64,000 bases of DNA from DATHTS01 sp041940425 (GTDB taxonomy: Bacteria; Acidobacteriota; Blastocatellia; Pyrinomonadales; Pyrinomonadaceae): positions 1-64,000 of the forward strand of contig JBGTSF010000020.1 in NCBI GenBank assembly GCA_041940425.1, given 5' to 3'. How positions within the stretch are numbered: position 1 is the stretch's first letter; every line of letters starts with the position of its first letter. The notes under the pieces were generated by a model that was given only the letters and a program-made list of their open reading frames with translations, did not search any database and was not told the DNA's origin. Shown one piece after another: positions 7,975 to 16,812 of this stretch. The position numbers were made by a program, and so were the translations under genes.

Positions 7975-9639
7975 CTAATCAGCCAAAACCGGAATTGCTG
8001 GGCGCATTTTCGGCTGCGGAATTTCAACCGATTCGGGAACGGAGTATTTGCCCGGTTTTCTTAGATCGAGATACAAACGACGCTGCAGAATACTTTCGGG
8101 AAAATGCGCCAGACGCATTAATGGATATTTCATTTGTTTGCCGAAAAGCTTGCGTCCCATCGCGTAATAATAGATCGGCACGCCGAGATTGAAACGGCGT
8201 TGGAAAGCCGGATCGCTGCGGTAAAAATCGAGATTGTAACGCCAGCAGGTAAAGAAAAATTCCCATTGCAGTTCGGTCAGTTTGGCGAGTTTCGCGCTTT
8301 CCTGCTCGCCCATTCTGGTTTCTTCGAGCGGCACGAAAAGCGTCGGGATCGCCACCCATTTCGCGTCCTTCAAAGCGTGCAGAAGATCGAGCGATTTTTT
8401 CGTGTCGTCTTCGGTTTCGCCCGGCAGACCGACGATGAACGTCGTGAACGGAAACCAGTTGTGCCGGTTCATCAAATCCATTCCTTTGAGGACGACTTCG
8501 TGCCATTGCTCGGCTTTATACGGGTAAGCCTTGCCTTTCATAAATTGGTTGAAGAGACGCGGACTTCCGGTTTCGAGACCGATGAAAAGGCTCGAATACC
8601 GTTTGTCGGGATGCGTCGAAGCCGGATGCCGGTGAATCGAAAAATCTACGGCGTAAGGCGAAAGTTCTTCCAAAAGTTCGGGATTGCGGACGATCGGCGA
8701 CATCGTGCCGTGCGAGAGCATCAGATTTTTTACGCCCGGAACTTCCGTGATGGATTTGAAAAGATTTTTCAGCGCGGGAACATTCGTTTCAAAGCGCGGA
8801 CCTTGCTCGTAAAGAAAAATGTCTTCGGTCGTGATCATGATCGTTTCCGCGCCCTGCTCGACCTGCACGCGGACGTTTTCCAAGATATGTTCGAGCGGCA
8901 GACTGCGACCTTTTCTGAGAGCGATCGAGCAGAATTGACAGCCGCGACCGCAGCCGCGCGTAACTTCGACCACACCGAAGGTCGAGCGGTTTTTCGTTAC
9001 CGGAATATTTTCCATTTTCGGCGAATCGCCTTCGACTTTTCGCGGCAGAGATTCGCCGCGCACGGCGCGTTCGAACAGATCGAGAACAAGGTCTTCGGCT
9101 TCGCCTTCGACGATGCAGTCAATTTCCCATTCGTCCTGCAAATTTTTCTTTTCGATCTGCCACGAACCCGGACCGCCGACGATTAATTTCAAATGGTCTT
9201 TGTGTTTTTTGATCGCTTCGTGCGTGATCAGTCTTTTAAATTCCGCCGCATTGATCGGTTCGGTTTTTTTGCCGTAAAAATGAACGTAAACGTCGGTCGC
9301 AAACGTGATTCCCAAAGGATTATGCGCGTGAACGCCGATTACGCGCGTATCTTCGCCGACAAAAAGATCGAGTTGGTCGGGATAGCAGACGGCGATGTCA
9401 TCGGCGGAAAATTTTTCCAGCAGAATTGATTCGACAACGCGCAGACCGTTCGGCACGGCGACCGCCTGCCCGTCTTCGCGGACTTCGTTTTGCCAGTTCA
9501 CGTCAATCATATAAAACGGAAAACGCGAATAGCGCGACGGCAGAGTTCCGAGAAGCATCTGCCGCCAGGTGCTGCTCAAATATTCTGAAGACTCCGACGT
9601 GCTGGCGGCTAAAACGATCTTTTTTCCACGGTTATTCAT
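7975..9639 (-). CDS. B12-binding-domain radical SAM protein
   Basis: The product is 554 residues. The N-terminal half contains a cobalamin-binding-like Rossmann region (VIGVHAHNPLG, LIVGGPGSWQ, IVEGEAED). The radical SAM core follows, with the 4Fe-4S motif CGRGCQFC (CxxxCxxC) and downstream glycine-rich SAM-binding strands (FIGLETGSPRLF, TTFIVGLPGETEDD). Proteins of this architecture, such as the BchE and methyltransferase-like families, perform radical methylations or cyclisations; the substrate cannot be read from sequence. The C-terminal 120 residues have aromatic-rich helices common in this class. It is the last gene of a long minus-strand run, separated by 150 bp from the S9 peptidase, and converges with the SRPBCC gene. 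Confidence 0.8.
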   Translation of the reverse strand: MNNRGKKIVLAASTSESSEYLSSTWRQMLLGTLPSRYSRFPFYMIDVNWQNEVREDGQAVAVPNGLRVVESILLEKFSADDIAVCYPDQLDLFVGEDTRVIGVHAHNPLGITFATDVYVHFYGKKTEPINAAEFKRLITHEAIKKHKDHLKLIVGGPGSWQIEKKNLQDEWEIDCIVEGEAEDLVLDLFERAVRGESLPRKVEGDSPKMENIPVTKNRSTFGVVEVTRGCGRGCQFCSIALRKGRSLPLEHILENVRVQVEQGAETIMITTEDIFLYEQGPRFETNVPALKNLFKSITEVPGVKNLMLSHGTMSPIVRNPELLEELSPYAVDFSIHRHPASTHPDKRYSSLFIGLETGSPRLFNQFMKGKAYPYKAEQWHEVVLKGMDLMNRHNWFPFTTFIVGLPGETEDDTKKSLDLLHALKDAKWVAIPTLFVPLEETRMGEQESAKLAKLTELQWEFFFTCWRYNLDFYRSDPAFQRRFNLGVPIYYYAMGRKLFGKQMKYPLMRLAHFPESILQRRLYLDLRKPGKYSVPESVEIPQPKMRPAIPVLAD

Positions 9640-9741
9640 ATTCGATTTTCTTTTAGGGTTTCAAGATGATTTCGCTTATTGTATGCAATTTACGCCGTAA
9701 ATATCAATTTTTAAATTTTTCGCTTTAATTTCGGAAAATAA

Positions 9742-9768
9742 AAAAGGCGAGATTATCTCCCGCCTTTT
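9742..9768 (-). terminator. Terminator of the S9 peptidase gene
   Basis: AAAAGGCG at 9742-9749 pairs with CGCCTTTT at 9761-9768. Read on the minus strand it ends in a T-rich tract, 25 bp after the S9 stop. Confidence 0.7.
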
Positions 9769-9792
9769 CATGTTTCGTGATGTTTTACGACT

Positions 9793-11787
9793 TTACTTTT
9801 CGCCGAGATATTTTTCAAACCAGTCGAGATTCGACTGCATCGCGGCGACCTGCATTTTCGGTTCGTTCGGTCCGTGCGGTTGGCGCGGCAGAACGATCAT
9901 CCGAACGGGAACGCCCTGCTGCCGGAGCGCGTTGTAAAATTCGTAGCCCTGCGAGATCGGCACGCGCACGTCGGCTTCGCCGTGCTGTATCAAAGTCGGA
10001 GTCGAAACGCCTTTGACATTGAACATCGCCGAGTGTTTGGCGTAGATTTCGGGATCTTCCCAGCTTTGCCCGCCGAAATAATCGGGAACGAACGACGGAA
10101 TATCAGCCGTGCCGTTAAAGCTCATCAGATTCGTCACGGGCGCGCCGGCTGACGCGGCTTTGAAACGCTTGGTCTGCGTAACGATCCAGCTCGTCATAAA
10201 TCCGCCGTAACTCCAGCCCATCACGCCGAGACGATTTTCGTCCGCCACGCCCATTCCGATAACTTTATCAACGCCGGTCATCAAATCCTGAAAATCGCCG
10301 CCGCCCCAATCTTTAATGTTGGCGCGGCGAAATTCCGTGCCGTAACCGCTTGATCCGCGCGGATTCGGACGCAGAATCGCGTAGCCTTTCTGCGCGAAAG
10401 TCGCAATCGGATAAACTCCGCGACCGCCGATATAAGTTTTTTGAAAAACCCCGGCAGGTCCGCCGTGGATATTCAGGATCAGAGGAACTTTTGTTCCCGC
10501 CTGATAACCGACCGGATAAGTCAGAAGTCCTTCGATCTCGCGCCCGTCTTTGCTTTTCCAGCGAATCACTTCGGTTTTGCCGAACGGCATTTTCGACATT
10601 TCGGCGTTGACGCGGCTGATCTGCACGGGTGAGAATTTTTCGATCTTTGAAACAAAAACTTCGGGCGGAGTTTCGCTTGTTTGACTGACAAAACCGAACA
10701 TCGTTCCCGAACGGTTAATCGTCAGACCGCCGAGAACTTCGTCCGTTTCGTTGATCTCCGAGATTTTGTTTGCCGCCACGTCAATCGCGTAAACCCGCGT
10801 TCCCGTGCCTTTCGCTTCGCTGAAATAGACGCGCTTGCCGTCCGAAGACCAGCCGGCGACATTCGGCTGACCGTCGTGCGATGCGGCTAAAATTTTCGGC
10901 TGACCGCCCGCGACGGAAAAAATCTGAATCGTATTGCTCTGCGCCCAACGAACCGGAACGTCGCTGACCGACATCGCAATTGATTTTCCGTCGGGCGAAA
11001 AAACGGGCGACGATTCGGCGGCTTCCGATTTGACGAACGCGGTCGCTTTTCCGCTCGCCACATCGAGCAGGGAAACGTCCGACGTAACCCAATCGTTGAC
11101 GATGGGCGATCTCGTATGACTAAAAACGATCCATTTGCCGTCAGGCGACCAATCGAAACCGCCGACATTATAGTTTTCATTCGTCAGTTTGCGCGGTTCG
11201 CGTTTGCCGCTTGCGTCTTTCATCACCGGAACGACATACAGCCGCGACATTTTGTAATTTTCGTCAACCCATCGAAAATCGTTTTTGCCCTTGTCGTTTT
11301 TTTCCTCGTCTTCATTCTTCGTGTCGGACATCGTATAGGCGATCCAGCGTCCGTCAGGCGACCAATCGAAATTTGAAATACTGCCTTTCAGATCGGTCAG
11401 AGGTTCGGCTTCGCCGCCGTTCAGACGCAAAAGATAAAGGTTGTTTCTGTTGTCTTTGCGGTTTGAAGTAAATGCCAGCCAATTGCCGTCGGGCGACCAT
11501 TTCGGATTCGACGAAGATTTGTCGCCGAACGTAACCTGAAAAGCCTCGCGTCCGTCCGTGTTCGCCATCCAGATCTGCGTTACGAATTCCGATTTGTCGG
11601 CGGTCATCACGGCTTCGTTGACCGTGTAAGCGACGCGCCTGCCGTCGGGCGACACCTGCGCCGCGCCGACCGCCTTTGTTTTGACCTGCATTTCAGGCGT
11701 CCAGTTCGCCTGCGCGTTTGTTTCGCCGAACAGAAAAACGGAAATCGCGCAGACGAAAAATAAAGTTTTTATTCTCGAAAAACTCAT
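9793..11787 (-). CDS. Secreted S9-family (acylaminoacyl/dipeptidyl) peptidase
   Basis: The product is 664 residues with a signal peptide (IKTLFFVCAISVFLFGETNAQA). Residues 30-380 form a PD40/WD40-like propeller with repeated SPDGxxxAYT and WSPDGKWIVF units. The C-terminal alpha/beta-hydrolase carries the nucleophile Ser526 in GWSYGGFM, Asp606 in GEADVRVP and His638 in QPHGPNEP, the prolyl-oligopeptidase triad. It should cleave short peptides in the periplasm. The start is confirmed by a strong GGAGGT site. The gene begins 14 bp after the metallo-beta-lactamase stop, so the two are probably co-transcribed together with the STAS gene. Confidence 0.9.
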   Translation of the reverse strand: MSFSRIKTLFFVCAISVFLFGETNAQANWTPEMQVKTKAVGAAQVSPDGRRVAYTVNEAVMTADKSEFVTQIWMANTDGREAFQVTFGDKSSSNPKWSPDGNWLAFTSNRKDNRNNLYLLRLNGGEAEPLTDLKGSISNFDWSPDGRWIAYTMSDTKNEDEEKNDKGKNDFRWVDENYKMSRLYVVPVMKDASGKREPRKLTNENYNVGGFDWSPDGKWIVFSHTRSPIVNDWVTSDVSLLDVASGKATAFVKSEAAESSPVFSPDGKSIAMSVSDVPVRWAQSNTIQIFSVAGGQPKILAASHDGQPNVAGWSSDGKRVYFSEAKGTGTRVYAIDVAANKISEINETDEVLGGLTINRSGTMFGFVSQTSETPPEVFVSKIEKFSPVQISRVNAEMSKMPFGKTEVIRWKSKDGREIEGLLTYPVGYQAGTKVPLILNIHGGPAGVFQKTYIGGRGVYPIATFAQKGYAILRPNPRGSSGYGTEFRRANIKDWGGGDFQDLMTGVDKVIGMGVADENRLGVMGWSYGGFMTSWIVTQTKRFKAASAGAPVTNLMSFNGTADIPSFVPDYFGGQSWEDPEIYAKHSAMFNVKGVSTPTLIQHGEADVRVPISQGYEFYNALRQQGVPVRMIVLPRQPHGPNEPKMQVAAMQSNLDWFEKYLGEK

Positions 11788-11801
11788 AGATTACCTCCGA
11801 A

Positions 11802-12674
11802 TCATTTTTGTTTTGCGGTTTCAAGACGCAGTTTGTCCTGAAACGCTTTGCTCGTTCTTTCAATAAACTTTTGATACCCGTTCGGGTCAATAAACGGATT
11901 CGTTCGCGCTCCGGCACGGAGTTTTGCGGCTTTTTCCGTCAAATCGAAAAACTGCCCGTGCGAAGACAGGAAAATATCGGGTTTGATTTCCGAAAGCGTT
12001 TTGAATGTTTTTGCAAAATCTTCGGCGATGCGCGGATAACCAGAATTGTTGACCAGTGCGTAATCGAGTAGCGATACACTGCTGACAAAAGCCGTCTTGT
12101 ATTTTTTGCCGCCGTCCGAAACGTCCATTGTCCAGCTTGTCGCGCCTTTCGTATGCCCGAACGTAAAATGCGTTTTCAAAACCGTATCGCCTAATTTTAT
12201 TTCCTGACCGTCTATTAAATGCGCGTCAACTTTGACGGGCGCGAACGAAAAATTTTTGTCGCCGCCGAAACGAAAATCGCTCGCCCCGCCGTCTTCCAAA
12301 ACTTTCGCGTCGGGCGGGCTGGCGTAAAGTTTTGCTTTCGTCAAATTTTTGATTTCCGAGAGTCCGCCGCAATGATCGTAATGCGCGTGATTGATGAGCA
12401 GAATTTTGATGTCTTCCAATTTAAAACCGAGCCGTGCGACATTCGCTTTGATCTGCGGAACGGTTTCCTCGAATCCCGCGTCAATCAAAATATGTCCCTC
12501 CGGCGTGGTTATCAAATACGACGTAACGTCCGACGCGCCGACATAATAAATATTCCCGATGATCCTGAACGGTTCGACCGGTTGGTTCATTTTACGGTCG
12601 TTTTCATTTTGTTGGGCGCAGTTTGAGATGGCGGAAATTAAAATAAGAAAAACGGTTAAAATTTTTGGATGCAT
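11802..12674 (-). CDS. Subclass B3 metallo-beta-lactamase homologue
   Basis: The product is 290 residues with an N-terminal export helix (ILTVFLILISAISNCA); the lipobox is not canonical. All six zinc ligands of the B3 pattern can be placed: His96, His98 and His174 for site 1; Asp100, His101 and His239 for site 2, in NHAHYDHCGG, FGHTKGATSWTM and LSSHGQFF. The GHTxGxTSW segment and the C-terminal DPxGYxxFI helix resemble environmental B3 enzymes of the BJP-1/CAU-1 type rather than glyoxalase II. It may hydrolyse beta-lactams in the periplasm; another hydrolase role cannot be excluded. It starts 3 bp after the STAS stop, indicating translational coupling, and lies next to the S9 peptidase. There are no integron or transposon signals. 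Confidence 0.8.
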   Translation of the reverse strand: MHPKILTVFLILISAISNCAQQNENDRKMNQPVEPFRIIGNIYYVGASDVTSYLITTPEGHILIDAGFEETVPQIKANVARLGFKLEDIKILLINHAHYDHCGGLSEIKNLTKAKLYASPPDAKVLEDGGASDFRFGGDKNFSFAPVKVDAHLIDGQEIKLGDTVLKTHFTFGHTKGATSWTMDVSDGGKKYKTAFVSSVSLLDYALVNNSGYPRIAEDFAKTFKTLSEIKPDIFLSSHGQFFDLTEKAAKLRAGARTNPFIDPNGYQKFIERTSKAFQDKLRLETAKQK

Positions 12675-12677
12675 AAT

Positions 12678-13022
12678 CTAAGAAACAGACGCTTTGCGCT
12701 CATCATAGCAAAGGTCGAAAATTTTTGTCAGATGCGCGATCTCTAAAAGAGTCTGAATTCGTTCCGGCGGATTCAAGAGTTTTAACTCCCCGCCTTCTTC
12801 CCGTTTGACGGCTGTCAAACCCGAAATGAGTTCGCCGATGCCGCTCGAATCAACATAACAGACTTTTTCCAGATTCAAACAGATTTTATTTTTGCCCTCG
12901 CCGATCAGACGGCGGATTTCACTGCGAAGCGTGAGATTTCCTTCGCCGAATAATATGTCGCCGCTTAGTTCGAGAATAACGGCGTTTTCAGATTTACGTT
13001 CGTTAATTGTAAGTTCAGCCAT
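12678..13022 (-). CDS. STAS-domain anti-anti-sigma-factor-like protein
   Basis: The product is 114 residues and forms a complete STAS domain. The conserved phospho-acceptor segment VDSSGIGEL is at residues 57-65 with Ser59/Ser60, followed by the LKLLNPPERIQTLLEI helix region. In SpoIIAA/RsbV proteins this serine is phosphorylated by an anti-sigma kinase, controlling sigma-factor release; no RsbW-like kinase is encoded nearby. The ribosome binding site GAGAGG precedes the ATG. It lies between an M28 peptidase gene (79 bp upstream) and the beta-lactamase homologue (3 bp downstream), an unusual pairing of a partner-switch regulator with secreted hydrolases. Confidence 0.85.
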   Translation of the reverse strand: MAELTINERKSENAVILELSGDILFGEGNLTLRSEIRRLIGEGKNKICLNLEKVCYVDSSGIGELISGLTAVKREEGGELKLLNPPERIQTLLEIAHLTKIFDLCYDERKASVS

Positions 13023-13100
13023 TTTAGTTTCCTCTCTTTACCTGCTGATTATATTTGAAAATACGAAAAAGGAAACAGCTTTTTGCCAAACGGCGAAAAC

Positions 13101-14468
13101 TTACCGCATCGGACGCGGGTAAACGACCGGACTTTTGTTGCCGTCTTTGTCCACGGCGCGAACGCCGAAAAAGTAATTGTCTTTCGACATATCTTTTACG
13201 GAAAACTCGGTTACGTTGCCGACAAATCTCGAATTCGTCCAGACGGGCGAAGCCGTTTCGCGCCAGACGATTTCGTAACCCGCAAGATCAGCGTCCGTGT
13301 TCGCGTCCCATTTCAAATCCGTGTCGTTCGTCAGACGCGCCGTGACGATGCCGACGTTTTTCGGTTTGGCGGGAGCAAGCGCGAGACTTGCCAGCGCAAC
13401 CAGATTTACTTTCGTAACATTTGCCACATATCCGAAATCAACGAATTCGGGCGTGTCGCCGTAAAACACGCCGTTTTCCGTCCGCACGTTTTGATGCTGG
13501 TGCGTATAATCTTCGTTCGGTTCGGTAAACCGCACTGCCGCATAACCCTGTTCGAGAAACGGAATGTGATCGCCGCCGCGCAGATATCTGTCTCGACGAT
13601 AGATCATCCAGACGCTGAAATCCTTTAAATATTTATCGGAGGTTTCTTTGATGTAACGCGCAAGCTGGCGCGAAGACGAATCGTTTTCGCCGCCGACGCT
13701 CCGGCGCGTTGCCGCCTGCTGTTCGGTTTCGTCGGACGGAACGCCTTCCGAAAAGACGCGCACTTTTTTGCGGTCGGGCGAATTTTTATAACTCGTAACG
13801 CCGCCGATGATGTCGTTGGTAAACATCGCTTCGATGTTCATTTTTTTCTCTTTCGCTTTTTCGGCAAAATATCTCGCGCCGAGCAAGCCCTGTTCTTCGC
13901 CGGCGACCGCCATAAAAACAATCGTCGCGTCGAATTTTCTTTTGCTCATCACGCGCGCGAGTTCGATGACGGCGGCTGTGCCGGAAGCATCGTCATTCGC
14001 GCCCGGCGCGTCGCACACGCCGTCCGAAGGATTCGAACACATCGAATCGTAATGTCCCGACACGACATAAATTCTGTCCGGCGCGGTCGTGCCTTTTAAT
14101 GTAGCGACGACGTTCGTAATATTTACGGGTTCGGGAACGCGGTTGGCTTTCGGCTGTAAATAAGTTTGTTTTTCGACCGTCAGACAGCCGCCGCAATCGG
14201 CGGAAATTTTTTCAAATTCCGCAAAAATCCAATCCCGCGCCGCGCCGATGCCTCTTGTCGGATTATCCTGCGCCGAGTTGGTATTGCGCGTGCCGAACGA
14301 AGCGAGTTTTCGAATGTATGTTTCGATATTTTTCGCCGAAATTTCTTTCAGCATTTGCTGGATTTCCGCGTTCGGTTTTTCCTTGGCTTTTTGCGCGAAG
14401 ATTGGAAACAGAAAAATGAAAAACAACAAAAACAAAAACGCCGGACGAAACTTCATATCTAATTTCAT
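13101..14468 (-). CDS. Secreted M28-family zinc aminopeptidase with C-terminal Fn3-like domain
   Basis: The product is 455 residues with signal peptide FLFLLFFIFLFPIFAQ. The M28 metal-binding pattern is visible: SGHYDSM (His-x-Asp), DDASGTAAVIELAR (Asp), EEQGLLGARYF (Glu-Glu) and further acidic and His ligands downstream (GGDHIPFLEQG). It should remove N-terminal residues from peptides in the periplasm or outside. The last 90 residues (PAKPKNVGIV to PRPMR) form a fibronectin-III-like beta domain with an AGYEIVWRET strand. Met5 is an alternative start. It is the fourth exported peptidase in the first 15 kb and lies upstream of the STAS gene on the same strand. Confidence 0.88.
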   Translation of the reverse strand: MKLDMKFRPAFLFLLFFIFLFPIFAQKAKEKPNAEIQQMLKEISAKNIETYIRKLASFGTRNTNSAQDNPTRGIGAARDWIFAEFEKISADCGGCLTVEKQTYLQPKANRVPEPVNITNVVATLKGTTAPDRIYVVSGHYDSMCSNPSDGVCDAPGANDDASGTAAVIELARVMSKRKFDATIVFMAVAGEEQGLLGARYFAEKAKEKKMNIEAMFTNDIIGGVTSYKNSPDRKKVRVFSEGVPSDETEQQAATRRSVGGENDSSSRQLARYIKETSDKYLKDFSVWMIYRRDRYLRGGDHIPFLEQGYAAVRFTEPNEDYTHQHQNVRTENGVFYGDTPEFVDFGYVANVTKVNLVALASLALAPAKPKNVGIVTARLTNDTDLKWDANTDADLAGYEIVWRETASPVWTNSRFVGNVTEFSVKDMSKDNYFFGVRAVDKDGNKSPVVYPRPMR

Positions 14469-14537
14469 AAAAAAATTGCCGAAATTGCTTGGATTTTATA
14501 GAACTTTTGAGTTTTCAAATAATAAACCAAAAATCAT

Positions 14538-15011
14538 TCAGCGCAAAACCAAACGCATCATATACGCCGGTTTTCCTTCATCGCCAACAGTCGTTTTGTA
14601 ATGCCGAAAACCGACCTTTTCATAACAGCGGATCGCGCGTTTGTTTTCCGGCGAAGGGTCGAGAATGATTTCCTTCGGCGAATGCTTTTTTGAAATCATC
14701 TCGATAAATTGTTTGATAGCTTTTGTCCCGATACCGCGATTGATGTAGTCCGCTTCGCCGATGAATTGGTCAATGCCGATGACGGTTTCGGAAACGATGT
14801 AATACTGAAAATAGCCGAGCGGTTTTTCGCCGCTCTCACTTTCTTCGATCAAAATAAATCTTTCACAGCCCTCTTCTTCGGCATAATTTTCCGCAATGAT
14901 TTCCGGCGTGTCTTCGCCCGCATCCCAGAATTCTTTGACGTGCGGTCGGCTCAGCCATTCGAGCAGGAGCGGGAAATCTTCGGCGGTCAGCTTTCTGAAT
15001 TTGAGTTTCAT
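14538..15011 (-). CDS. GNAT acetyltransferase resembling aminoglycoside AAC(6')-Ib family
   Basis: The product is 157 residues and is a single GNAT domain. The acetyl-CoA-binding turn NRGIGTKA is at residues 91-98, preceded by the GIDQFIG strand. The C-terminal block DPSPENKRAIRCYEKVGF at residues 118-135 is nearly the signature seen in AAC(6')-Ib proteins. The N-terminal SRPHVKEFW segment is also shared with that family. Aminoglycoside acetylation is therefore possible, but siderophore-biosynthesis acetyltransferases use the same fold and are the main alternative. It lies 70 bp upstream of the M28 gene and just after a 23-bp-arm palindrome. Confidence 0.72.
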   Translation of the reverse strand: MKLKFRKLTAEDFPLLLEWLSRPHVKEFWDAGEDTPEIIAENYAEEEGCERFILIEESESGEKPLGYFQYYIVSETVIGIDQFIGEADYINRGIGTKAIKQFIEMISKKHSPKEIILDPSPENKRAIRCYEKVGFRHYKTTVGDEGKPAYMMRLVLR

Positions 15012-15015
15012 TTCT

Positions 15016-15104
15016 AATCAGTAAAGCGAGCGGCAGCGGGCAGCGTTTCCAAAATCAATCTGACGAGCGGCTCAACCTGCTCGCTGCCGCTCGCTTTACT
15101 GATT
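15016..15104. repeat. Palindromic dispersed repeat with GAGCGGCAGCG core (copy 1)
   Basis: Perfect 23-bp arms at 15016-15038 and 15082-15104 are separated by a 43-bp spacer. The core, TCAG-N6-GAGCGGYAGCGA, is shared with the elements at 21302-21372 and 27440-27519. It fills the gap between the 229-residue protein gene and the acetyltransferase gene and can act as a terminator for the former. Confidence 0.75.
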
Positions 15105-15794
15105 TTAATTTTCCGTTTCAGCTTCTTCTTCCGTTTCTTCGTCAAAAATATATTCGGGATTTGCCGAATCGAGTTTGCCGAAAAATTCGTATTCGGCATT
15201 TTTGCCGCGAATTTCCAGATACCAGTGCGTGAAATCTTCCGCATTGTCGCAGCCGTTTCCGCGCCCTTTGAAGACGAGAAAATAAGTTGTCGGTTTGACG
15301 ATGCTTTTTTGAAAAAGTCCGCCGCCCGTTTGGACGTTTCCCTTAAAACGAAATTCTTTATACAGAAGCGGTCCGCCGCCGCCGCTCGTTTTTCCGTCGT
15401 GGATGTCAACCTTGTAGATCAGCATCTGCGCGGGCATCGGCAGTGTGAGCGTGCCGGTTTTTCCGCTCTGGGTTTTGAAATTCAGTTTCCACATCTTCGC
15501 GGCATACGAACCCGTCAGATCGAATTCGCCCGCCGAAGCCACCCAGGAACCGCTGTTGTATTCCTTTTCCAATTCCGCCAAACCCTTGATCGCATCGAAG
15601 CCGGCTTCGGTGATATTAAGATACGCTTTATTGTCAAATTTTATCCCGCTCACCACATCCAGAGAATAGCCGTCGGTTTTGCCCGTCCAGATGCTGTAAG
15701 TCCCGGTATTGGAACAGCAAGCGCAGGCAAACGCTTTACTCTGCAAAATTAAAAGTAAAAACAACATGCAAAAGGCTGTCGTAATTTTTTTCAT
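15105..15794 (-). CDS. Secreted protein of unknown function
   Basis: The product is 229 residues with a clear signal peptide (ITTAFCMLFLLLILQSKAFA) followed directly by a CACCSNTGTYSIWTG cysteine cluster. The rest is beta-rich with a GGGGPLLYKEFRFKG loop and an acidic Glu-rich tail. I do not recognise the family. The cysteines right after the cleavage site could bind metal or form disulfides. It is followed by a palindromic repeat and preceded by mutM, 54 bp upstream on the same strand. Confidence 0.65.
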   Translation of the reverse strand: MKKITTAFCMLFLLLILQSKAFACACCSNTGTYSIWTGKTDGYSLDVVSGIKFDNKAYLNITEAGFDAIKGLAELEKEYNSGSWVASAGEFDLTGSYAAKMWKLNFKTQSGKTGTLTLPMPAQMLIYKVDIHDGKTSGGGGPLLYKEFRFKGNVQTGGGLFQKSIVKPTTYFLVFKGRGNGCDNAEDFTHWYLEIRGKNAEYEFFGKLDSANPEYIFDEETEEEAETEN

Positions 15795-15848
15795 AGATTG
15801 TTTTTCTCCTCGAATTGAAAATTTTTAAAAAGACATAAAAACGATGAA

Positions 15849-16682
15849 TCATTTGCGCTGGCATCGCGGGCAAAAATAGGTCGAGCGTCCGGCTTGTTTA
15901 AGGCGGACAATCAATTTTCCGCAATTGACGCACGGCTCATCTTCGCGGTCATAGACGCGCCAGTGATTTTCGTATCCGCCGCCGTAGTAGCTTCCGTCAA
16001 TATTTTCGGGATCAACGTTTAAGGTCGAACCCTGCGCGATTGATTCCGCTAAAACTTCGCGGATTTTTTCAAGCAAAACACTCGCTTTTCGCGCGGAAAC
16101 TTCATTTGCCGGAATTTGCGGATTAACTTTAGCCAAAAACATCGCTTCCGCCGCATAAATATTTCCGAGTCCCAAAACCTTCGTCTGATCAAGCAGAAAT
16201 TCCTTCAGACTTTTTTTCGACGTTTTTAAAACGGCGCGGAAATAATTTGTGTTAAATTCGTCGGAAAAAGGTTCGGGCGCGAGTTTTTTGATTTCCTTTG
16301 CTTCGTTTAATTTTTCGGTTTCGACAATTTTCATCAAACCGAAATGTCTCTGATCCGAAAAGATCAGACGGGTTTCATCTTCAAAATAAAAGATCGCGTG
16401 CGTAAATTTCGGCAAATCGCGCTCGACAGGCAAAAGCTGAAAACGTCCCGACATTCGCAAGTGCGTTATTAAAGTGTTTCCGTTATCGAGATCGAACAAG
16501 ATATGTTTGCCGCGCCGGTGAATAAAGTTTATCGCCGCATTTTTTAACCGTTCGGAAAATTCTTCGGGCGGATTTTCCGGCGCGAGCCGTTCGCGCAAAA
16601 GTTCGGCAATAATGATTTTTTTGTTTTTAACAAGCGCATTGAGCGAGCGGGCGACAAGTTCGACTTCGGGCAGTTCGGGCAT
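15849..16682 (-). CDS. mutM: Formamidopyrimidine-DNA glycosylase
   Basis: The product is 277 residues, the normal Fpg length. The N-terminus MPELPEVE provides the catalytic Pro and Glu. HRRGKHILFD carries the active-site lysine (Lys59). The helix-two-turn-helix contains LGLGNIYAAEA, and the C-terminal zinc finger has CVNCGK and CPRCQ. It excises oxidised purines such as 8-oxoguanine and cuts the abasic site. It stands in a minus-strand run downstream of the sugar-nucleotide pyrophosphorylase gene, separated from it by an inverted pair of AATCGCAA-type repeats. Confidence 0.97.
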   Translation of the reverse strand: MPELPEVELVARSLNALVKNKKIIIAELLRERLAPENPPEEFSERLKNAAINFIHRRGKHILFDLDNGNTLITHLRMSGRFQLLPVERDLPKFTHAIFYFEDETRLIFSDQRHFGLMKIVETEKLNEAKEIKKLAPEPFSDEFNTNYFRAVLKTSKKSLKEFLLDQTKVLGLGNIYAAEAMFLAKVNPQIPANEVSARKASVLLEKIREVLAESIAQGSTLNVDPENIDGSYYGGGYENHWRVYDREDEPCVNCGKLIVRLKQAGRSTYFCPRCQRK

Positions 16683-16688
16683 AGATTG

Positions 16689-16810
16689 ATTTTCGATTTT
16701 AGATTTGCGATTTGCGATTTTAACTTTTGCGATCTTTGTAGGTTATTTTACAAATCCGAAGTCATCAACGACAAACAACAATCGCAAATCGGCAATCGCA
16801 AATCGAAAAT
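16689..16810. repeat. Inverted pair of AATCGCAA-type low-complexity repeats
   Basis: The segment 16689-16719 is the reverse complement, over 31 bases, of 27525-27555. A related unit in the opposite orientation lies at 16780-16810, so the two face each other across the mutM-pyrophosphorylase spacer and can pair. The units are built from AATCGCAA and AATCTAAAATCG. It may serve as a terminator for the pyrophosphorylase gene. The remainder of the spacer holds nothing else recognisable. Confidence 0.75.
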
Positions 16811-16812
16811 AT

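Noticed and set aside
11802..15011. Beta-lactamase and AAC(6')-like genes as a mobile resistance cassette
   Set aside because: No integrase, attC site, transposase or composition change; the genes are interleaved with ordinary peptidase and regulator genes.
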